In this document: one piece after another, positions 1 to 6,035 of the stretch | How positions within the stretch are numbered: position 1 is the stretch's first letter | How the letters are laid out: each line of letters starts with the position of its first letter | From: Acidobacteriota bacterium | Lineage (GTDB): Bacteria > Acidobacteriota > Blastocatellia > Pyrinomonadales > Pyrinomonadaceae | NCBI GenBank assembly: GCA_029777145.1 | Contig: JAKOSS010000540.1 | Coordinates: 1-8,346, forward strand | Direction: 5' to 3' | Length of the DNA: 8,346 bases | Translations under genes and position numbers: made by a program | Notes under the pieces: generated by a model | Seen by the model: the letters and a program-made list of their open reading frames with translations, nothing else | Told to the model about the DNA's origin: nothing | Databases searched by the model: none

Positions 1-485
1 GCTGCTTTTATGACGGCGACCGGGCGCGCCGGGATCTCCGGATCCGGCGGCGGGACTGCCGAAAATTCGGGTTCCGCGGATTGCGCGATCTTGAGATCGT
101 TCGACGCAAAAGCCGTCAGCGATACGCTCACGTCGCGCTCGAATTCCCCGCCGTCGACCATCCTGAAATCAGGCGCGTCGAAGACGAATTCCGCGTCGCC
201 GATCCGGGCGACGAATCCGCCGTCGAAATCGGACGAATCACGTTCGATCTGCGAGAGCAACGTCACACCGATTGAACTCTCGCCCGCAAAATGCGGGTTG
301 AACCCGACGAGTTCCTGATCGATATTTCCCTGCAAATACATCTCGGCGCCCGACGGATCCGAATAGATCAGGTAAAAGCCGAGCGCGACCTGCACGGGCT
401 TGGCGACCTCGAGAACGTGAATGATCATCTCGTTGATCGCCGTCTCGTCCGGCGTCGGAAATCCAATGTCTGAAAGGTTACTCAT
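1..485 (-). CDS. Hypothetical protein, N-terminal part (runs off left edge)
   Basis: The minus strand is open without a stop from the ATG at 485-483 to the window edge, giving 161 visible residues that begin MSNLSDIGFPTPDE. I do not recognise the family. The visible part looks like a soluble cytoplasmic protein: no signal peptide or membrane segment, mixed alpha/beta character, many acidic residues, and a Pro-rich stretch (PPPDPEIPARP) near the cut end that resembles a linker to a further domain. The sequence reads as normal protein, and the plus-strand open frames over it do not. No clear Shine-Dalgarno precedes the ATG, because the upstream DNA is repeat sequence that reaches the start codon. 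An ATG at 490-488 is followed at once by a stop and is not the start. The gene lies downstream of glyA on the same strand, separated by the repeat block. Function unknown. Confidence 0.7.
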   Translation of the reverse strand, partial: MSNLSDIGFPTPDETAINEMIIHVLEVAKPVQVALGFYLIYSDPSGAEMYLQGNIDQELVGFNPHFAGESSIGVTLLSQIERDSSDFDGGFVARIGDAEFVFDAPDFRMVDGGEFERDVSVSLTAFASNDLKIAQSAEPEFSAVPPPDPEIPARPVAVIKA

Positions 486-489
486 ACCA

Positions 490-520
490 TTTGGGATTGG
501 GGATTTGGGATTGCGGATTT
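490..520 (+). repeat. GGGATTTG-type short repeat (block A)
   Basis: Tandem-like, imperfect copies of GGGATTTG/GGGATTG. The block directly adjoins the start of the hypothetical gene at 485. A related block lies in opposite orientation at 623-658. Confidence 0.6.
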
Positions 521-604
521 GTCAGTCGTCAGTGGTCGGTGGTCAGTCGACAGTAGTCAGTGGTCAGTGGTCAGTGGTCAGTGGTCAGTGGTCAGTGGTC
601 AGTG
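521..604 (+). repeat. Heptamer tandem array GTCAGTG, 12 units (block B)
   Basis: Twelve 7-bp units lie in one uninterrupted register. The first five are degenerate (gtcagtc, gtcagtg, gtcggtg, gtcagtc, gacagta) and the last seven (556-604) are perfect GTCAGTG. A half-diverged thirteenth unit follows. There are no spacers, so this is not a CRISPR. Perfect copies at one end and decayed copies at the other suggest growth by slippage or unequal exchange from the right end. The array lies in the intergenic gap after glyA. Similar heptanucleotide STRR repeats are known from heterocystous cyanobacteria, and the function is unknown. Confidence 0.9.
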
Positions 605-622
605 GTCGGGCAATTTTTATCA

Positions 623-658
623 CGCAATCGCAAATCGCAAATTGAAATTCGCAAATCC
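623..658 (-). repeat. Inverted copy of the GGATTTG/GATTGCG repeat (block A')
   Basis: On the minus strand this block reads as GGATTTGCG, GATTTGCG and GATTGCG units, sharing GGATTTG and GATTGCG cores with block A at 490-520. It is therefore an inverted partner with imperfect complementarity. About 18 bp of unrelated sequence (605-622) separates it from the heptamer array. Confidence 0.55.
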
Positions 659-720
659 ACTCCCTACCGTCTACTGTCTACTGTCTACCAACTACTGACC
701 ACCGACCACTGACCACTGAT
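658..720 (-). repeat. Inverted heptamer array, about 9 units (block B')
   Basis: Read on the minus strand this is nine in-register 7-bp units: atcagtg, gtcagtg, gtcggtg, gtcagta, gttggta, gacagta, gacagta, gacggta, gggagtg. It is the same family as the array at 521-604 but in opposite orientation and more diverged. The first unit overlaps the glyA stop codon by one base, so the repeat begins exactly where the gene ends. RNA through this region could pair B with B'. Confidence 0.85.
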
Positions 721-1973
721 TAGTAAAGCGGAAAATGCTGCGTCAGATCGAGGACGTCGCGGCGGACGCGCTCTTTGACCTCTTCCGATTCCGACTCGTG
801 GACGACGTCCGCGATCATCTTCGCGATCCGCCGCATTTCGTCCTCGCGCATGCCGCGCGTCGTCAGAGCCGGCGTGCCGATCCGAATTCCCGACGCGACG
901 AACGGCGAGTTCTTGTCGAACGGGATCGTATTCTTGTTGACCGTGATGTGGACCTCGTCGAGGACCTTTTCCGCGGCCTTGCCGGTGATCCCCTTGCCGT
1001 CGAGAAAAACGTCAACGAGCATCAGGTGATTGTCGGTGCCGCCCGAGACGATCCGGAGGCCGTTCGCCGCAAGTTCGTCCGCGAGCACCTTCGCGTTCGC
1101 GACGATCTGGCGCTGATAATCCTTGAACTCGTCGCGCAGCGCTTCGCCGAATGCGACGGCCTTCGCCGAGATGATATGGATCAGCGGGCCGCCCTGAACG
1201 CCCGGAAAGACGGCTTTGTCGATCGCTTTCGCATACTCTTCGCGGCACAGGATGAGGCCTCCGCGCGGGCCGCGGAGCGTCTTGTGCGTCGTCGTCGTGA
1301 CGAAATCGCAGTGCGGTACCGGCGACGGATGAAGTCCGGCCGCGACGAGTCCGGCGATATGCGCGATGTCGGCCATGACAACCGCTCCGACCGACTTTGC
1401 GATCTCTCCGATGCGCGCGAAATCGATCGTCCGCGGATAAGCGGACGCGCCGCACACGATCATTTTCGGACGCGTCGCTTCGGCCTTTTTCTGCAACTCG
1501 TCGTAGTCGATCATCTCGGTTTCGGGCGAAACGCCGTAGTCTTCGACCTTGAAATTGATCCCCGAAAAATTCATCGGATGGCCGTGCGTCAGATGGCCGC
1601 CGTGCGCGAGGCTCATGCCGAGGATCGTGTCGCCGTGTTCGATCGAAGCTACGTACACGGCCATGTTTGCCTGCGCGCCGGAGTGCGGCTGGACGTTGGC
1701 GTGTTCCGCGCCGAAGAGTTCCTTCGCGCGGTCGATCGCGAGCTGTTCCGCGACATCCGCAAATTCGCACCCGCCGTAATAGCGTTTGCGCGGATAGCCT
1801 TCGGCATACTTGTTTGTGAAGACCGAACCCATCGCTTCGAGCACTGCCTTCGAAACGAAATTCTCGGATGCGATCAATTCCAGACCGTCCGACTGACGTT
1901 TTTCCTCGTTGGCGATCGCACCGGCGATGATCGGATCGACCTCGGCCAGAGCGGCGTTGAATGAACTGTTCAT
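720..1973 (-). CDS. glyA: Serine hydroxymethyltransferase
   Basis: Cytoplasmic PLP enzyme interconverting serine plus tetrahydrofolate with glycine plus 5,10-methylene-tetrahydrofolate, the main entry of one-carbon units for purine, thymidylate and methionine synthesis. The product has 417 residues, normal for bacterial GlyA, and is intact throughout. Visible hallmarks are LIASENF (residues 33-39), the YAEGYP loop (56-61) holding the catalytic Glu, YYGGCE (65-70), the [10 protein letters not shown] segment (122-131) whose first His (124) matches the PLP-stacking His, ADIAHIAG (201-208) with the Asp that binds the pyridine nitrogen, the PLP-lysine motif [14 protein letters not shown] with Lys231, and SGIRIGTPA (361-369) with the carboxylate-binding Arg364. 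The ATG at 1973 has a GAGGGAA Shine-Dalgarno six to seven bases upstream. It is the last gene of the rpiB-GT39-glyA cluster, with a 106-bp gap before it in which I see no convincing promoter. Confidence 0.98.
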   Translation of the reverse strand: MNSSFNAALAEVDPIIAGAIANEEKRQSDGLELIASENFVSKAVLEAMGSVFTNKYAEGYPRKRYYGGCEFADVAEQLAIDRAKELFGAEHANVQPHSGAQANMAVYVASIEHGDTILGMSLAHGGHLTHGHPMNFSGINFKVEDYGVSPETEMIDYDELQKKAEATRPKMIVCGASAYPRTIDFARIGEIAKSVGAVVMADIAHIAGLVAAGLHPSPVPHCDFVTTTTHKTLRGPRGGLILCREEYAKAIDKAVFPGVQGGPLIHIISAKAVAFGEALRDEFKDYQRQIVANAKVLADELAANGLRIVSGGTDNHLMLVDVFLDGKGITGKAAEKVLDEVHITVNKNTIPFDKNSPFVASGIRIGTPALTTRGMREDEMRRIAKMIADVVHESESEEVKERVRRDVLDLTQHFPLY

Positions 1974-2079
1974 ATTGATTCCCTCGGGATATTCGGGGCG
2001 GTCGAAAGGCGGCCGCAGCCGATTAATAAATGACTGTAAATAGTTTAACTTTGAAACGGCGATAACGAAAACAGCGCGA

Positions 2080-3975
2080 TCACCTGACCGGTTCGAGCAC
2101 GCGGACGACGTCGTTTTTCCAGACCTCGCGGTAGGAAATTCCGTCGATCACATTGGCCGTTCGGGTCGTGATCACGAGATCCGGCGCGGGACCTTCGGGT
2201 GTCAGCGACTTCGATGCGTTCGTCACGCCGACGTGGCGGATCAGCGGCGGGCCGGCCGGATCGCTTTTGAGCAGTTCCCAAAGCGGATACTCGAAATCGT
2301 TGAATTCGATCGCGATCCCGACGGTCGCGGGCGGCGTCGGTCGCCGCTTGATGAAATCCGCCGCGCCGGCATAAAGCGGCCCGACGTCGGGCAGATTCTT
2401 GTAGAGTTTCGGCGTCCGCTGCTCGGAAAACACTCCCGCCCGCCCGCCGAACGAAATCAGGCGCCGCGGTTCGCCGGCAAGCATGAACGGCAGCGCGAAA
2501 ATGAAACACAACACCGCAATCGGCAGGATGCTCCGCGGAGCGATCCGATCGGCGACGAACGCGACGAGAACCGTCCCGAGCGAGAACAGCGGCAATTGCA
2601 GCCGCGCGGTCCAGATCTGCCATTTGAGCAGGATCGCGAACATGACGATCCCGACGAACATCGTGAAAATGATGCCGACGACCCCGAACGGTCCGCGTTC
2701 GCGCCGGCAAATAAACGCCGCGATCCCGAGCGCGGCCGTCAGCAGGATCACATGAAGCAGATTTCCGGCGAGATCTTCGTGTGTCGAAAAGCGGATCCTG
2801 AACTCGTTCTCCATCCACGTCGAATCCGGGTTGTTGATCTCTCGTCCGAGCACCTTTCTGATCGAGTTCTCGACCGCATTGTCGATCGGAGCGATCCCCG
2901 TTCCGAGGTTCATCGCAAAGTTGCGCGTCAGGTTCGCGCCGACGATCGAGAAGGTGATCCGCCGGTTGCGCACCTCATCGTCGCCGCTTGATACCGGCGA
3001 TCCGAAAAGAGCGTAATTGCGCGCAAAATGGCCGAAATTGAAGGCCGCGGCGATGATCAACACAAACGCGACGCGGCGAACAAATCGGAGGCGTTCCGTT
3101 CGATCATCGATGAACAGGAATCCGGTGACGGCGAAGAACAAGCCGATCGGAAAGCAGTAAAGGAACGTCGTTGATTTCGTCATCAGCGCCAAGCCGAGCG
3201 CCGCTCCCGACCAGACCCATTCGGGTTTCGAACCGTTGATCGACCGCAGAAAGAACAGGAAGAAGCCGACCACAAAGAATGCCGCGACAATGTCGTTCTG
3301 AGTTCCGGTCGCCTGCACGATCGCGCCCGGGATCGTGACGGTCAGAACCGCTGCAAAAGCCTGCGACAAGCGTCCGAGTCCGACTTCCTGAGCGATCGAC
3401 GAAACCGCGGCGGCCGTTCCGGCGAGCGCGATCCATTGAACGAGATTCGCGAACCGGTCTCCGCCCGAGAGGATCTGAAGATGCATGGCCGCGTATTCGG
3501 CGAGCGGCGGTTGGTACAACTGGCGCAGGATCGCCGTCGGATAGTCACCGACGGAGGCGTTCTGGATCCAATGCATGATCCGCGCCATGTGGTATGTATG
3601 CGAGTCGTAGGTGTTCGGGGGTGACGCGAGGGCAACGACAAAAGTTATCGTCAGAACCGCCAGCAGAATGGCGAACGGAATCGCGGGAACTTCGCGGAAG
3701 GTATGACGCAGGGACGAAACGAAAAGCTCGACCAGATCACGCACGTCATTGCGTATCAAGTAGATACCTGTCGCGGCGATCACAGTCCAAACGGCCGCGA
3801 CTCCGACAAGGTTCACGGCATGAAATAAGGAAAGTAACTCAGTTGAAACGGCGATGAGTCCGAAGATCGTGACGAGCGTCCGGATGAACGATATCCGCAG
3901 GCCGTTCGAACCGGGACGTCCCAGTTGCCACAACCACGCGGCGTAGAACGCGATCGGAATGAGAGTGACGAGCAT
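2080..3975 (-). CDS. GT39/ArnT-like polytopic membrane glycosyltransferase
   Basis: Predicted inner-membrane glycosyltransferase of 631 residues, of the type that transfers sugars from polyprenyl-phosphate donors on the outer face of the membrane (GT-C fold, PMT/ArnT superfamily). The N-terminal ~480 residues are dominated by hydrophobic helices, for example around 1-18, 34-50, 55-73, 99-117, 205-221, 229-243, 270-288, 302-315, 404-422, 430-450 and 462-500. The key loop after the fourth helix reads [19 protein letters not shown] (118-136). Asp124 sits where GT-C enzymes carry their catalytic acidic residue, and the [10 protein letters not shown] stretch is typical of one GT39-like bacterial subfamily. 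Residues ~505-631 are a soluble C-terminal domain, probably periplasmic. The ATG at 3975 lies 21 bp after the rpiB stop and has only a weak ribosome site, so translational coupling is plausible. Donor and acceptor cannot be read from the sequence. Lipid A, a surface polysaccharide or a protein are all possible. Confidence 0.8.
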   Translation of the reverse strand: MLVTLIPIAFYAAWLWQLGRPGSNGLRISFIRTLVTIFGLIAVSTELLSLFHAVNLVGVAAVWTVIAATGIYLIRNDVRDLVELFVSSLRHTFREVPAIPFAILLAVLTITFVVALASPPNTYDSHTYHMARIMHWIQNASVGDYPTAILRQLYQPPLAEYAAMHLQILSGGDRFANLVQWIALAGTAAAVSSIAQEVGLGRLSQAFAAVLTVTIPGAIVQATGTQNDIVAAFFVVGFFLFFLRSINGSKPEWVWSGAALGLALMTKSTTFLYCFPIGLFFAVTGFLFIDDRTERLRFVRRVAFVLIIAAAFNFGHFARNYALFGSPVSSGDDEVRNRRITFSIVGANLTRNFAMNLGTGIAPIDNAVENSIRKVLGREINNPDSTWMENEFRIRFSTHEDLAGNLLHVILLTAALGIAAFICRRERGPFGVVGIIFTMFVGIVMFAILLKWQIWTARLQLPLFSLGTVLVAFVADRIAPRSILPIAVLCFIFALPFMLAGEPRRLISFGGRAGVFSEQRTPKLYKNLPDVGPLYAGAADFIKRRPTPPATVGIAIEFNDFEYPLWELLKSDPAGPPLIRHVGVTNASKSLTPEGPAPDLVITTRTANVIDGISYREVWKNDVVRVLEPVR

Positions 3976-3996
3976 CCGCTGAACGTTTGACTGCCG

Positions 3997-4434
3997 CTAG
4001 CACTCAAGCTCGCGAATCTTGTCGATCCGCCCCTGGTGACGTCCGCCCTGAAAACTTGCGTCGAACCAAGCTTTCACGATCTTCGGAATCTCGTTTTCAG
4101 GAAGAACGCGCGCCCCGAGCGTCAAGACGTTGGCGTCGTTGTGCTCGCGCGAAAGCCGCGCGGTTTCTTCGTTCCACGCCTGCGCCGCACGGACTCCCGC
4201 GACCTTGTTCGCGGCGATGGCGACACCGATGCCGGACCCGCAGACGAGGATCCCGCGGTCGACCGCGCCGCCGCTCACGAGTTCGCCGACCTTCCGTGCA
4301 AAATCCGGGTAGTCGACCGAATCGTGCGAGTGTGTCCCGACGTCGACAAAATCGATCCCGAGTTCTTCCAGTGTTGTCTTGAGCCGTTCTTTCTCGTCAA
4401 ATCCGGCGTGATCCGCGCCGATCGCAACTTTCAT
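3997..4434 (-). CDS. rpiB: Ribose-5-phosphate isomerase B (RpiB/LacAB family)
   Basis: Cytoplasmic enzyme of the non-oxidative pentose phosphate pathway, interconverting ribulose 5-phosphate and ribose 5-phosphate. From the chosen start it has 145 residues, normal for RpiB. Visible motifs are IGADHAGF (5-12) with Asp8-His9, VDYPDFA (40-46), CGSGIG (65-70) whose Cys65 matches the catalytic-base Cys of the E. coli type enzyme, NKVAGVRAA (76-84), and EHNDANVLTLGAR (97-109) with His98 at the ring-opening position. The C-terminal HQGRIDKI is also typical. A start at 4449 would add five residues (MVGQT), but the ATG at 4434 is favoured because AGGA sits six bases upstream of it and homologues begin MKVAIGADHAG. 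It is first in the cluster followed by the glycosyltransferase and glyA. An rpiB-glyA neighbourhood is seen in many bacteria. Confidence 0.95.
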   Translation of the reverse strand: MKVAIGADHAGFDEKERLKTTLEELGIDFVDVGTHSHDSVDYPDFARKVGELVSGGAVDRGILVCGSGIGVAIAANKVAGVRAAQAWNEETARLSREHNDANVLTLGARVLPENEIPKIVKAWFDASFQGGRHQGRIDKIRELEC

Positions 4435-4468
4435 CGTTTGTCCTACCAATCTTGGAAATATGGAGAGA

Positions 4469-4497
4469 ATTATCCTTCAATTCGGCGGGGAAAGCCA
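4469..4497 (-). promoter_or_regulatory. Possible weak promoter for the rpiB cluster
   Basis: Minus-strand GATAAT (4474-4469, four to five of six bases like TATAAT) lies 17 bases after TGGCTT (4497-4492), a poor -35. It would start transcription about 25-30 bases before the rpiB ATG. The heptamer array at 4500-4555 lies directly upstream. Weak evidence, given as the best candidate only. Confidence 0.2.
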
Positions 4498-4499
4498 GA

Positions 4500-4555
4500 G
4501 TCAGTGGTCAGTGGTCGGTGGCCGGTGGTCGGTGGTCGGTGACCGGTGGCCGGTC
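4500..4555 (+). repeat. Heptamer array GTCAGTG/GTCGGTG, 8 units
   Basis: Eight in-register 7-bp units: gtcagtg, gtcagtg, gtcggtg, gccggtg, gtcggtg, gtcggtg, accggtg, gccggtc. It belongs to the same family as the arrays at 521-604 and 658-720, but drifted toward the GC-richer form GTCGGTG. It sits about 65 bp upstream of the rpiB start, so heptamer arrays flank the rpiB-GT39-glyA cluster on both sides. Confidence 0.85.
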
Positions 4556-4585
4556 GGAGATAGACGGCTTTCAGTTGTCAGCTAT

Positions 4586-4674
4586 CCGTTCTCAGTTATT
4601 TCGAAAGGAATAGGGATTCGCCCGTCACGCCTTTACGGAATAACTAAAAACGAATAGGTAATAACTGATAACGG
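4586..4674. repeat. Imperfect inverted repeat around CCGTTMTCAGTTATT
   Basis: The left arm CCGTTCTCAGTTATT (4586-4600) and the reverse complement of the right arm at 4660-4674 match in 14 of 15 bases, with a 59-bp interior. Inside are further imperfect echoes (ggaatagg/gaatagg, ggaataac). The DNA here is clearly AT-richer than the genes on either side. The block fills the gap between the rpiB upstream region and the terminator at 4701. No gene is seen in it. Confidence 0.5.
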
Positions 4675-4690
4675 CCAATTCGTAATGTCC

Positions 4691-4736
4691 CAAGAAAAAT
4701 CCTCCGCCGCCGGACATTATTGCCCGACGGCGGAGG
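4691..4736 (-). terminator. Rho-independent terminator of the FAS1/STAS-like operon
   Basis: On the minus strand a 9-bp GC-rich perfect stem (CCTCCGCCG, 4701-4709, with CGGCGGAGG, 4728-4736) continues after one mismatch with three more pairs (4711-4713 with 4724-4726), closing a 10-base loop. The transcript then runs into ATTTTTCTTG (4700-4691). It lies about 85 bp beyond the stop codon of the gene ending at 4822, in the right orientation for that operon. Confidence 0.85.
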
Positions 4737-4821
4737 TTTGATACCTGCCCCTTGTTCGTTACCTTCCCATGCTCGACTCCCCGCAGATTGTCACGGAGGC
4801 GAAACGGGCTTCAAACGATTC

Positions 4822-5253
4822 TCAAAGTGATTCCAGCCAGCGCTCGGCCGCGGCTCGATCTTCGAAGCACTCGAAATCGAGCCCCTCGTTGACCGCTACC
4901 AAAGCCGCGAAACTGTTGAGCGGAGCGTGTTCCGGATTCCTGTCGACGAGTGCGATCCGCAAACCGGCCGGCGCCGTCGACGCAACCCACGAAACGATGT
5001 CCGATGCCTCGGACGCGCTCAGCGATTTTCCGAACGACTGTTCGAAGATCAATCCTGACGAACCGCGCCTTTTGGCCTCTCCGAGCGCTTGCGCCCAACA
5101 TTTTCTGAGCGCCGCCGGATCCGGCCGATCGATACCGGCGAACGCGTACACCATCCCCGTCCCTGGCCGTTCTTCGACCCTGAACTTCGGAAACACGTTC
5201 TCCGACTCCATCAGTAGCGCCCTAACCTCCGCCTTTGGAATAGTTTGAAGCAT
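4822..5253 (-). CDS. Small SpoIIAA/STAS-like protein, function unknown
   Basis: Soluble cytoplasmic protein of 143 residues without signal peptide or membrane segment. The pattern resembles the SpoIIAA-like/STAS fold: a strand near 33-40 (GMVYAFAG), a helix at 47-63, a strand at 67-71 (GLIFE), a helix at 78-91, the strand RIALVDRNP (99-107), then NSFAALVAVNEG (113-124) and a final strand plus helix FECFEDRAAAERWL (127-140), the last being characteristic of these proteins. I cannot identify a phosphorylatable Ser/Thr as in anti-sigma antagonists, so a partner-switching role is speculative. The ATG at 5253 has an AGGTGA ribosome site six bases upstream. The gene starts 23 bp after the FAS1 stop and shares its promoter and terminator. 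Confidence 0.75.
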   Translation of the reverse strand: MLQTIPKAEVRALLMESENVFPKFRVEERPGTGMVYAFAGIDRPDPAALRKCWAQALGEAKRRGSSGLIFEQSFGKSLSASEASDIVSWVASTAPAGLRIALVDRNPEHAPLNSFAALVAVNEGLDFECFEDRAAAERWLESL

Positions 5254-5276
5254 TCTTAATCACCTGCGCGCCCCCG

Positions 5277-5789
5277 TCAGTTCGGCAGGAGCACCGTATC
5301 GATGACGTGGATCACGCCGTTCGTCGCCCAGACGTCCGCCTTGACGACGTTCGATGAATTGACCATGACCCCGTTCATCGTATTTACCTTGAGCGTGCCG
5401 CCCTGCAGCGTCTTCACGTCCTGGCCGTTGAGTTTGACGACATCAGCCGCGCCGACCTTGCCCTGAACCACGTGATACAGGAGAATCGCCTTCAGCTTTT
5501 CTTTGTTCTCAGGCTTCAGAAGCGTTTCGATCGTTCCCGCCGGCAACTTGCCGAACGCCTCATCGGTCGGAGCAAAAACGGTGAACTTGCCGTCCGACTT
5601 CAACGTGTCAATGAGACCGGCCGCCTCAAGCGCCTTCGCCAGGATCGTAAACTGACCGGCGGCGACCGCCGTGTCCACGATGTCCTTCTTGGCCTTCATC
5701 TTCGAGTCCTGGGCCGAAACCGAGAGAGCCGAAAACACAAACACGAGCGCGGCGACCGCGCCGGCAAACCTTGTCATAAACTTTTTCAT
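5277..5789 (-). CDS. Secreted fasciclin (FAS1) domain protein
   Basis: Exported protein of 170 residues with one FAS1 domain, a fold used in adhesion or matrix interaction in eukaryotes and common as a small secreted protein in bacteria, where its role is mostly unknown. Residues 1-26 are a signal peptide: basic MKKFMTR, a hydrophobic core [15 protein letters not shown], and likely cleavage after SVSA. The domain spans about 36-169, with [11 protein letters not shown] (69-79, the H1 motif), LLYHVV with the Tyr105-His106 pair, and [13 protein letters not shown] (157-169, the H2 motif). The mature length is right for a single-domain family member with no anchor, and no lipobox Cys is present. 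The ATG at 5789 has GGAAGG eight bases upstream. It is first gene of a two-gene operon, driven by the strong promoter at 5851-5879 and divergent from the CarH-like regulator. Confidence 0.95.
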   Translation of the reverse strand: MKKFMTRFAGAVAALVFVFSALSVSAQDSKMKAKKDIVDTAVAAGQFTILAKALEAAGLIDTLKSDGKFTVFAPTDEAFGKLPAGTIETLLKPENKEKLKAILLYHVVQGKVGAADVVKLNGQDVKTLQGGTLKVNTMNGVMVNSSNVVKADVWATNGVIHVIDTVLLPN

Positions 5790-5830
5790 TATCGTTACCT
5801 TCCCTTACTCGTTGAATTTTCCCAATCGCG

Positions 5831-5845
5831 TGAGCGATTTGAGCG
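5831..5845 (+). promoter_or_regulatory. Candidate operator copy 1, at the FAS1 transcription start
   Basis: TGAGCGATTTGAGCG holds two TGAGCG hexamers with a 9-bp period. It matches the copy at 5953-5967 in 14 of 15 bases, same orientation. It covers about +1 to +14 of the predicted FAS1 transcript, where a bound protein would block initiation. Repeat and positions are seen directly. Binding by the adjacent MerR-type regulator is inferred. Confidence 0.5.
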
Positions 5846-5850
5846 GTTTT

Positions 5851-5879
5851 ATCGTATCCAAGCAAAGGCAGGCTGTCAA
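5851..5879 (-). promoter_or_regulatory. Sigma70-type promoter of the FAS1 operon
   Basis: On the minus strand a perfect TTGACA (5879-5874) is followed by 17 bases and TACGAT (5856-5851, four of six bases like TATAAT). Predicted start is near 5844, giving a leader of about 55 bases before the FAS1 ATG. This is the strongest promoter seen in the window. Confidence 0.75.
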
Positions 5880-5897
5880 GCCTTTTGGGTGACTTTT

Positions 5898-5925
5898 TTG
5901 TAATTATTTCGCCTCCGCCTATTAT
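5898..5925 (+). promoter_or_regulatory. Possible promoter of the CarH-like regulator gene
   Basis: TTGTAA (5898-5903), 16 bases, then TATTAT (5920-5925), in AT-rich DNA, pointing toward the regulator gene. The start would be near 5932, about 100 bases before the ATG at 6036, placing the operator copy at 5953-5967 in the early transcript. Another TATAAA at 5931-5936 has no good -35. Confidence 0.35.
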
Positions 5926-5952
5926 TTCCATATAAATATGTAAATTCTCAAT

Positions 5953-5967
5953 TGTGCGATTTGAGCG
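5953..5967 (+). promoter_or_regulatory. Candidate operator copy 2, upstream of the regulator gene
   Basis: TGTGCGATTTGAGCG, 14 of 15 bases identical to the copy at 5831-5845, with the central 12 bases exact. It lies 68 bp upstream of the regulator's ATG, consistent with autoregulation. Inferred function. Confidence 0.5.
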
Positions 5968-6035
5968 CTTCTGATAAACTTCAAGCAGTTCGTGGCAGTC
6001 CGGCGCGGTTCGTCGCGCGCAGGTGTCATGACATA

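Noticed and set aside
521..604. CRISPR array
   Set aside because: The 7-bp units are strictly contiguous with no spacers, and no cas gene is present.
735..1964. A 409-codon open frame on the plus strand opposite glyA
   Set aside because: It is the antisense shadow of a GC-rich, strongly conserved gene. Its protein is an Arg/Asp/Val-rich, low-information sequence with no domain.
2045..2991. Long minus- and plus-strand open frames (2045-2818 and 2233-2991) across the glycosyltransferase gene
   Set aside because: Arg-rich shadow frames caused by high GC. The frame 2080-3975 carries the membrane helices and family motif.
4755..5804. Shared 12-base CGTTACCTTCCC at 4757-4768 and in the FAS1 ribosome-site region (5793-5804)
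   Set aside because: The 5793-5804 copy contains the FAS1 ribosome site. The other has no start codon after it on the minus strand and no wider similarity, so coincidence is likely.
5952..6035. An upstream TTG start for the CarH-like gene adding 28 residues
   Set aside because: The extra residues have no MerR-like content, there is no ribosome site before the TTG, and the segment contains the candidate operator. ATG 6036 has AGGTG upstream and the protein then starts just before the HTH.
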